Origin: Rhodospirillales bacterium RIFCSPLOWO2_12_FULL_67_15
GTDB lineage: Bacteria; Pseudomonadota; Alphaproteobacteria; Rhodospirillales; 2-12-FULL-67-15
DNA: 7,642 nucleotides
Direction: 5' to 3'
Assembly: GCA_001830475.1 (NCBI GenBank)
Contig: MIAC01000071.1
Location: 3,607 to 11,248, forward strand
In this document: one piece after another, positions 1 to 7,642 of the stretch
Layout: every line of letters begins with the position of its first letter
Position numbering within the stretch: the first letter of the stretch is position 1
The notes under the pieces: model-generated
Databases searched by the model: none
Told to the model about the DNA's origin: nothing
The model's input: the letters and a program-made list of their open reading frames with translations, nothing else
Made by a program: the position numbers and the translations under genes

Positions 1-178
1 CGATGGAGGACAGCGCGCCGGCGGCGGGGGCGTTGACCTCGACCGTCACCTTGTCGGTCTCGATCTCGACCAACGGCTCGTCCTGCTCGACCGCCTCGCC
101 CGCCTGCTTGAACCACTTGGAAACGGTCGCCTGCGTCACCGATTCGCCGAGCGTCGGTACCTTGATTTCCACGCCCAT
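1..178 (-). CDS. sucB: SucB, dihydrolipoamide succinyltransferase (E2 of 2-oxoglutarate dehydrogenase), N-terminal part only
   Basis: E2 core enzyme of the 2-oxoglutarate dehydrogenase complex. It carries the succinyl group from SucA on a lipoyl arm to CoA in the cytoplasm. Only the first 59 residues lie in the window; the gene runs off the left edge. The visible part is a complete-looking start of a lipoyl domain: an N-terminal beta strand with the VPTLGESV motif (residues 7-14), then the lipoylation loop ETDKVTVEV (40-48) in which K43 is the expected lipoyl-lysine. The start at 178 is supported by GAGGGG at 183-188, four bases upstream. It follows sucA after a 30-base gap, which fits co-transcription. 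The lipoyl domain alone could belong to another E2, but the position directly after sucA and the [13 protein letters not shown] style make the succinyltransferase by far the best reading. The peripheral-subunit-binding and catalytic domains cannot be seen. Confidence 0.93.
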   Translation of the reverse strand, partial: MGVEIKVPTLGESVTQATVSKWFKQAGEAVEQDEPLVEIETDKVTVEVNAPAAGALSSI

Positions 179-182
179 GTTG

Positions 183-188
183 CCCCTC
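183..188 (-). promoter_or_regulatory. Ribosome binding site of sucB
   Basis: Reads GAGGGG on the minus strand, four bases before the ATG at 178, inside the 30-base sucA-sucB gap. Together with a second purine run (GGGAAGGA, about 190-197) it makes the sucB start one of the best-supported in the operon. Confidence 0.7.
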
Positions 189-208
189 GATCCTTCCCGG
201 TTTCCCGT

Positions 209-3130
209 CTATTTCCGTTTGCCGTCGGCGGGCTGGCCGAGCGCTTCGGCTACCAGCCGGGCTTGCTCGGCGACGTGCTTGGCGTGCGAGCCGGTCGCCG
301 GCGACGCCGCCGCCGCGCGGCCGGCGTAGTGGACCTTCTCGCCGGCGCGGCCGAGGCCGGACAGCAGCTCGGCGAGCGGCTCGATCATGTAAAGCCAGGC
401 GCCCATGTTGCGGGGTTCCTCCTGGCACCAGACGATCTCCGCCTTGGGGAAGCGCTTCAACTCGTCGGCGAGCACATCGCCCGGGAAGGGAAAGAGCTGC
501 TCGACGCGGAGCAGGTAGACGTCCTTGAGGCCGCGCTTATCCCGTTCCTCGAACAGATCGTAGTAAACCTTGCCCGAGCACATCACGACGCGCCGGATTT
601 GCGCGTCGGGCAGCACCGTGCCCCGGTCCCACAGCACGCGATGGAAGGTGGTGCCCTCGTCCATGTCGGCGAGCGGGGAGACGCAGAGCTTGTGCCGGAG
701 CAGCGATTTCGGCGTCAGCAGGATCAGGGGTTTGCGGAATTCGCGGCACATCTGGCGGCGCAACACGTGGAAATAGTTGGCCGGCGTGGTGCAGTTGCAG
801 ATTTGCCAGTTGTCGTCGGACGAGAGCTGAAGATAACGCTCGACCCGGGCCGAGCTGTGCTCGGGCCCCTGGCCCTCGAAGCCGTGCGGCAGCAGCAAGA
901 CCAGCCCCGACATGCGCAGCCATTTCGACTCGCCGGTGCTGATGAACTGGTCGATGACGACCTGGGCGCCGTTGGCGAAGTCGCCGAACTGGGCCTCCCA
1001 CAGCACCAGCATGTGCGGCTCGGCCAGGGTGTAGCCGTACTCGAAGCCGAGCACGCCCGCTTCCGAGAGCGGGCTGTCGATGACCTCGAACGGGGCTTGG
1101 CCGAAGCGGAGGTTGGCGAGCGGCATATAGCGCTCCTCCGTCGTCTGGTTGACCAGGACGGAATGGCGCTGCGAGAAGGTGCCGCGGCCCGAATCCTGGC
1201 CCGACAGCCGAACCGGCGTGCCGTCCACCAGGAGCGTGCCGAAGGCGAGCGCCTCGGCGGTCGACCAGTCGATTCCCTCGCCCGATTCGATCATCTTGCG
1301 CTTGGCTTCGAGCTGGCGCACGATTTTGGGGTTGACGTGGAAGTTATCCGGATAGCGGGTGAGCGCGAGGCCCACTTCCTTGAGCCGGTCCACCGGTACG
1401 CCGGTCTTGCCGCGCCGGGCGTCGGCGGCGGCCAAGCTCATCCCCGACCAGGAACCTTCCAGCCAGTCGGCCTTGTTGACCTTGAATCCGGTCGCGGCCT
1501 CGAACGCCTGGTCCATGCGCGTGTAGGCCGCCTTGACTATGTCTTCGGCCTGGCTCGGGCTGATCAGGCCTTCGCGCGCGAGCTTGCCCGCGTAGATGAC
1601 CCGGGTGGTCGGATGCTCGGTGATCTTGCGGTACATGAGCGGCTGGGTGAACGCCGGCTCGTCGCTCTCGTTGTGGCCGAAGCGGCGGTAGCAGATCATG
1701 TCCACCACCACGTCCCGCTTGAATCGCTGGCGGTATTCGATCGCGATGCGGGCGCAGTGCACGACCGCTTCGGGGTCGTCGCCATTGACGTGCAGGATCG
1801 GCGCCGCGACCGACTTCGCCACGTCCGAACAATAGGGCGAGGAGCGCGAGAACCGCGGCGCGGTCGTGAAGCCGATCTGGTTGTTGATGATGAAATGGAT
1901 GGTTCCGCCGGTGCGGTAGCCGCGCAGATCCGAGAGCGCCAGGGTTTCGTGCACCAGGCCCTGTCCGGCGAAGGCCGCGTCCCCGTGCAGGATGAGGCCG
2001 AGAACCTTGTCGCGTTCCTCGTCGCGGCGCTGGCGCTGCTTGGCGCGCACCTTGCCGAGCACGACGGTGTTGACCGCTTCGAGATGCGAGGGGTTCGCGG
2101 TCAGGGACAAATGCACGCTCAGGCCGTCGAACACGCGGTCCGAGGACGTGCCGAGGTGGTATTTGACGTCGCCCGAGCCCTGGACGTCGTCGGGGTGCGC
2201 GGACACGCCCTGGAACTCGGAAAAGATCGCCTGGAGCGGCTTAGCCATGACGCTCGCGAGCACGTTCAGCCGGCCGCGGTGCGACATGCCGATGACGATT
2301 TCCTGGACCCCGAGCGTTCCGCCGCGCTTGATGATCTGCTCCAGCGCCGGCACCAGGCTCTCGCCGCCGTCGAGGCCGAAACGCTTGGTCCCGACGAATT
2401 TCCGATCCAGGTACTTCTCGAAGCATTCGGCCTGGGTCAAGCGCTCGAGGATGGCGAGCTTGCCCCGGTCCGAGAAATGGGTCTGGTTGCGGATGGTTTC
2501 GATGCGCTCCTGGATCCATTGCTTCTCGCCGGGATCCTGGATGTGCATGAACTCGACGCCGATGGTGCCGCAGTAGGTGGCGCGCAGGATGTCGAGAATC
2601 TCGCGCACCGTCGCCGATTCCAGGCCGAGCACGTAGTTGATGAACACCTCCCGGTCCAAGTCCTTTTCCGAAAACCCGTAGGTCTTGGGGTCGAGCTCGG
2701 GGTGGTGCTTGGGCGGCTCGATCCCCAGGGGATCGAGGTTGGCGAGCAGGTGGCCGCGGATGCGGTAGGCGCGGATCAGCATCAGCGCGCTGATCGAATC
2801 GAGCGTCGCCTGGCGGGCGCCGCCGGCGCCGAAGCGCTGGGCGAGAAGCTGCTGGAGCGCGCCGGCGTCCGCCGCGGGGGCTTGCGGCACCATGCTTTCC
2901 GACATCGGCTTGACCTCGCCGTTGCCGACGACGCGCATCGAGCTCGGCGCCCACGAGGCGCCCCGGCTCTCGCGGGCCAGCTCGCGGGGGTCGTCGTGGA
3001 GCTCGGCGAAGAACTCCTGCCAGCGGCGGTCGACCGAACCGGGATCGTCGAGGTATTTGGCGTAAAGCTCGGCGATGTAGGTCTGGTTGCCGGAGAACAG
3101 GAACGAATCGAAGGGATCGTGGACCGTCAT
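209..3130 (-). CDS. sucA: SucA, 2-oxoglutarate dehydrogenase E1 component
   Basis: Thiamine-diphosphate-dependent E1 subunit that decarboxylates 2-oxoglutarate and passes the succinyl group to the lipoyl arm of SucB. It has 973 residues, usual for the family. The N-terminal segment (6-44, from PFDSFLFSG to WQEFFAEL) is the E2-contacting region typical of OdhA/SucA proteins. A low-complexity linker follows at about 50-95. The first catalytic domain shows HRGRLNVLA (284-292, active-site H284), SLTANPSHLEAVN (342-354), the thiamine-diphosphate/Mg motif starting GDAAF (383-387) and closing at NNQIGF (416-421), and the FGHNESDEP loop (484-492). The pyrimidine-binding and C-terminal domains show GQDSGRGTFSQRH (644-656), LGFEYGY (694-700), LPHGFEGQGPEHSSAR (747-762) and EEPRNMGAW (904-912). 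ATG at 3130 is the first possible ordinary start after the in-frame sucD stop, and the N-terminus fits the family. Its Shine-Dalgarno lies unusually far upstream, with a hairpin between. Confidence 0.98.
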   Translation of the reverse strand: MTVHDPFDSFLFSGNQTYIAELYAKYLDDPGSVDRRWQEFFAELHDDPRELARESRGASWAPSSMRVVGNGEVKPMSESMVPQAPAADAGALQQLLAQRFGAGGARQATLDSISALMLIRAYRIRGHLLANLDPLGIEPPKHHPELDPKTYGFSEKDLDREVFINYVLGLESATVREILDILRATYCGTIGVEFMHIQDPGEKQWIQERIETIRNQTHFSDRGKLAILERLTQAECFEKYLDRKFVGTKRFGLDGGESLVPALEQIIKRGGTLGVQEIVIGMSHRGRLNVLASVMAKPLQAIFSEFQGVSAHPDDVQGSGDVKYHLGTSSDRVFDGLSVHLSLTANPSHLEAVNTVVLGKVRAKQRQRRDEERDKVLGLILHGDAAFAGQGLVHETLALSDLRGYRTGGTIHFIINNQIGFTTAPRFSRSSPYCSDVAKSVAAPILHVNGDDPEAVVHCARIAIEYRQRFKRDVVVDMICYRRFGHNESDEPAFTQPLMYRKITEHPTTRVIYAGKLAREGLISPSQAEDIVKAAYTRMDQAFEAATGFKVNKADWLEGSWSGMSLAAADARRGKTGVPVDRLKEVGLALTRYPDNFHVNPKIVRQLEAKRKMIESGEGIDWSTAEALAFGTLLVDGTPVRLSGQDSGRGTFSQRHSVLVNQTTEERYMPLANLRFGQAPFEVIDSPLSEAGVLGFEYGYTLAEPHMLVLWEAQFGDFANGAQVVIDQFISTGESKWLRMSGLVLLLPHGFEGQGPEHSSARVERYLQLSSDDNWQICNCTTPANYFHVLRRQMCREFRKPLILLTPKSLLRHKLCVSPLADMDEGTTFHRVLWDRGTVLPDAQIRRVVMCSGKVYYDLFEERDKRGLKDVYLLRVEQLFPFPGDVLADELKRFPKAEIVWCQEEPRNMGAWLYMIEPLAELLSGLGRAGEKVHYAGRAAAASPATGSHAKHVAEQARLVAEALGQPADGKRK

Positions 3131-3139
3131 GAGATTAAT

Positions 3140-3163
3140 CGCGCCCGGCTCGGGCGCGCTCCT
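3140..3163 (-). promoter_or_regulatory. Displaced Shine-Dalgarno plus hairpin ahead of sucA
   Basis: In the 42-base sucD-sucA gap the minus strand reads AGGAG (3159-3163), immediately followed by a perfect inverted repeat, CGCGCCCG, loop AGC, CGGGCGCG (3158-3140). Then come nine AT-rich bases and the sucA ATG at 3130. AGGAG is 28 bases from the ATG in linear sequence, too far for normal initiation, but nine bases away if the 19-base hairpin is folded. What is seen is the motif, the repeat and the spacing. That the hairpin brings the ribosome site close to the start is inference. It could instead be an mRNA processing or stability element between sucCD and sucAB. Confidence 0.6.
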
Positions 3164-3172
3164 ATAATTAAC

Positions 3173-4054
3173 TCAGCGGCGCTTCTTGAGCGCCTTCAGC
3201 ATGGTCCGGCCGAGCGCCGCGGGCGAAGAAGCGACGTGGATACCGGCGCGTTTCATGGCTTCGATCTTGTCGCCGGCCCCGCCCTTGCCGCCCGAGATGA
3301 TCGCGCCGGCGTGGCCCATGCGCCGCCCGGGCGGCGCGGTGACGCCGGCGATGAAACCGACCACCGGTTTCTTGGTCTTCGCCGCCTTGAGAAAGGCCGC
3401 GGCGTCCTCCTCGGCGTTGCCGCCGATTTCGCCGATCATCACGATCGCCTTGGTCTGCCTGTCCTTGAGGAAAAGCTCCAGGCAATCGATGAAGTTGGTG
3501 CCGTTGACCGGGTCGCCGCCGATGCCGATGCACGTGGACTGGCCGAGCCGGGCGGCGGTGGTCTGCGCCACCGCCTCGTAGGTCAGCGTGCCGGAGCGCG
3601 AAACGATGCCGATCGAGCCCTGGGCGTGGATGTGGCCGGGCATGATGCCGATCTTGCATTCGCCCGGCGTGATGATGCCGGGGCAGTTGGGGCCGATCAG
3701 GCGGGTCGCGGAATTCTTGAGCGCCCGCTTGACCCGCACCATGTCGAGGACCGGGATGCCCTCGGTGATGCAGACGACCAGGGCGACGTTCGCGTCCACC
3801 GCCTCGAGGATGGCGTCGGCGGCGAACGGCGGCGGCACGTAGATGACGGACGCGGTCGCGCCGGTCTTGCCCACCGCCTCGGCGACGGTGTCGAACACCG
3901 GAAGATTCAAATGCCGGGTCCCGCCTTTGCCCGGGGTGACGCCGCCGACCATCTTGGTTCCGTAGGCGATCGCCTGCTCGGAATGGAAGGTGCCCTGGGC
4001 GCCGGTGAAGCCCTGGCAGATGACGCGGGTGTTCTTGTTGACGAGGACGGCCAT
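3173..4054 (-). CDS. sucD: SucD, succinyl-CoA synthetase (ligase) alpha subunit
   Basis: Alpha subunit of succinyl-CoA synthetase, which with SucC interconverts succinyl-CoA and succinate coupled to nucleotide triphosphate formation. At 293 residues it is normal for the family. The N-terminal CoA-binding Rossmann domain shows the [10 protein letters not shown] loop (15-24) and TPGKGG (40-45). The ligase domain shows GPNCPGI (121-127), SRSGTLTYE (152-160), GEIGG (208-212) and the catalytic phosphohistidine in GHAGA (247-251, H248). The ATG at 4054 starts one base after the sucC stop (TGACATG), so translation is probably coupled to sucC; only a weak AAGG is visible upstream, inside the end of sucC. 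The residues following the start, [14 protein letters not shown], are family-typical. The reading frame is open further upstream, but that extension is sucC in another frame. The downstream sucA start lies 42 bases on. Confidence 0.98.
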   Translation of the reverse strand: MAVLVNKNTRVICQGFTGAQGTFHSEQAIAYGTKMVGGVTPGKGGTRHLNLPVFDTVAEAVGKTGATASVIYVPPPFAADAILEAVDANVALVVCITEGIPVLDMVRVKRALKNSATRLIGPNCPGIITPGECKIGIMPGHIHAQGSIGIVSRSGTLTYEAVAQTTAARLGQSTCIGIGGDPVNGTNFIDCLELFLKDRQTKAIVMIGEIGGNAEEDAAAFLKAAKTKKPVVGFIAGVTAPPGRRMGHAGAIISGGKGGAGDKIEAMKRAGIHVASSPAALGRTMLKALKKRR

Positions 4055-4055
4055 G

Positions 4056-5252
<1,197 letters not shown>

Positions 5253-5275
5253 GGGGAAACGATCGGGAATGTTCG

Positions 5276-7290
<2,015 letters not shown>

Positions 7291-7510
7291 CGTGCGCAGA
7301 CACACCTAGAGCGGGGTGCGTTCAGACGGAACCGTCACCCCCGCGCAAGCGGGGGTCCACACTTTTGAAAAAGCTGGATTCCCGCTTTCGCGGGAATGAC
7401 GAGATGAACACATGTACCCGCACCATACCCTAACGGCACGACGTGCGTATGCACGCTTAGCGGCGTGACGCGCGCAAGTCCGCGTAAGGTAAAGGCGGGA
7501 CAACCGGCGC
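7291..7510. other. Gene-free spacer between nadA and nadC
   Basis: 220 bases with no credible coding sequence. About a third is the palindromic repeat. The part next to nadA (7406-7510) holds only a short inverted repeat, CGTGC / GCACG around GTAT (7442-7455). I found no convincing -35/-10 pair for nadC and no match to a known NAD-related riboswitch. A 65-codon minus-strand frame here (7306-7503) is translation of the repeat and not a gene. Confidence 0.6.
7330..7405. repeat. Dispersed palindromic repeat with two hairpins ('RESGNP / PACAGVT' type)
   Basis: Two perfect 20-base inverted repeats lie 21 bases apart. The first is ACCCCCGC, loop GCAA, GCGGGGGT (7337-7356). The second is ATTCCCGC, loop TTTC, GCGGGAAT (7378-7397). 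Outer GTCA (7334-7337) and TGAC (7396-7399) also pair, so the whole unit could fold as a three-way structure. Its minus-strand translation contains HSRESGNP and WTPACAGVT, the peptide that commonly appears as false ORFs over a repeat family scattered through proteobacterial genomes. The second hairpin also fits the ATTCCC-N8-GGGAAT pattern described for Neisseria dRS3. No transposase is present. It sits in the nadA-nadC spacer and is probably transcribed with nadC or ends the nadA transcript. Confidence 0.8.
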
Positions 7511-7642
7511 CTATTCGGCGGCGACGCCGACGGGCTGGCGCCGGGTCGTCGCCGCCGCCGGCGGCGACATATCGAGCATGCGCTGCAAGGGGAGAAGCGC
7601 GCGGCGGCGCAAATCCTCGGGCATCTCGATCCGGGGCGCCAT
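7511..7642 (-). CDS. nadA: Probable NadA (quinolinate synthase), C-terminal end only
   Basis: The last 43 codons of a gene that enters from the right edge and stops with TAG at 7511. The translation runs APRIEMPEDLRRRALLPLQRML, then a short tail rich in Ala, Pro and Thr. This resembles the extreme C-terminus of quinolinate synthase, where a 'PRI-VPE-LR-RAL-P--RML' pattern closes the protein. NadA uses a [4Fe-4S] cluster to condense iminoaspartate and dihydroxyacetone phosphate to quinolinate, the substrate of the NadC encoded next door. The identification rests on this short tail plus the nadC neighbour; no cluster cysteine is within the window. The Met codon at the very edge (7640-7642) is presumably internal. 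The tail codons contain a nine-base inverted repeat (7548-7568), GTCGCCGCC with GGCGGCGAC, probably just a product of Ala/Pro/Thr codons. Confidence 0.7.
   Translation of the reverse strand: MAPRIEMPEDLRRRALLPLQRMLDMSPPAAATTRRQPVGVAAE

Noticed and set aside
3131..4054. sucD and sucA are in the same frame, separated by one TGA and 14 codons, suggesting a read-through fusion
   Set aside because: The gap holds a hairpin and a Shine-Dalgarno, and both proteins have normal termini. In-frame placement has a one-in-three chance of happening by accident, and nothing around the TGA suggests recoding.
7306..7503. A 65-codon minus-strand frame between nadA and nadC
   Set aside because: It contains the RESGNP and PACAGVT peptides that are translations of the palindromic repeat, so it is not a gene.
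7548..7568. Nine-base inverted repeat near the end of the nadA-like gene, considered as a terminator
   Set aside because: It lies inside coding sequence made of Ala, Pro and Thr codons, no T run follows, and the same GGCGGCGAC recurs at 7517-7525, so it is best explained by codon composition.

Overview
The window is a GC-rich piece of bacterial chromosome in which every recognisable gene lies on the minus strand, so transcription runs from high to low coordinates. The content is core central metabolism. The gene order mdh-sucC-sucD-sucA-sucB, with the genes packed as one operon, is the classic TCA-cycle arrangement of Alphaproteobacteria. High GC, an LDH-like malate dehydrogenase and a neighbouring nadA-nadC pair fit a Rhodospirillales-like alphaproteobacterium. 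That placement is inference from gene order and protein style, not from a marker gene.

Layout, in transcription order: (1) 7642-7511, the C-terminal end of a gene best read as quinolinate synthase nadA, cut by the window edge. (2) 7510-7291, a gene-free spacer of 220 bases that carries a two-hairpin dispersed repeat of the common 'RESGNP / PACAGVT' kind. (3) 7290-6436, nadC, quinolinate phosphoribosyltransferase. (4) 6435-6248, a 188-base spacer with nested inverted repeats just after nadC (possible terminator) and two overlapping, mutually exclusive hairpins in the presumed mdh leader. (5) 6247-5276 mdh, 5252-4056 sucC, 4054-3173 sucD, 3130-209 sucA, and 178 to beyond base 1 the start of sucB, with gaps of 23, 1, 42 and 30 bases.

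The operon encodes consecutive TCA steps. SucA (E1) and SucB (E2), with a dihydrolipoamide dehydrogenase expected beyond the left edge, convert 2-oxoglutarate to succinyl-CoA. SucCD converts succinyl-CoA to succinate with nucleotide triphosphate synthesis. Mdh converts malate to oxaloacetate. NadA and NadC make the NAD precursor nicotinate mononucleotide, and NAD is the cofactor of Mdh and the 2-oxoglutarate dehydrogenase complex.

I see no new biological system here: no mobile element, CRISPR array, tRNA or rRNA, and all full-length proteins keep their family motifs. The points most worth checking are in the RNA between genes: a Shine-Dalgarno sequence for sucA separated from its start by a strong hairpin, the alternative hairpins ahead of mdh, the lack of a visible ribosome binding site for sucC, and the dispersed repeat between nadA and nadC.
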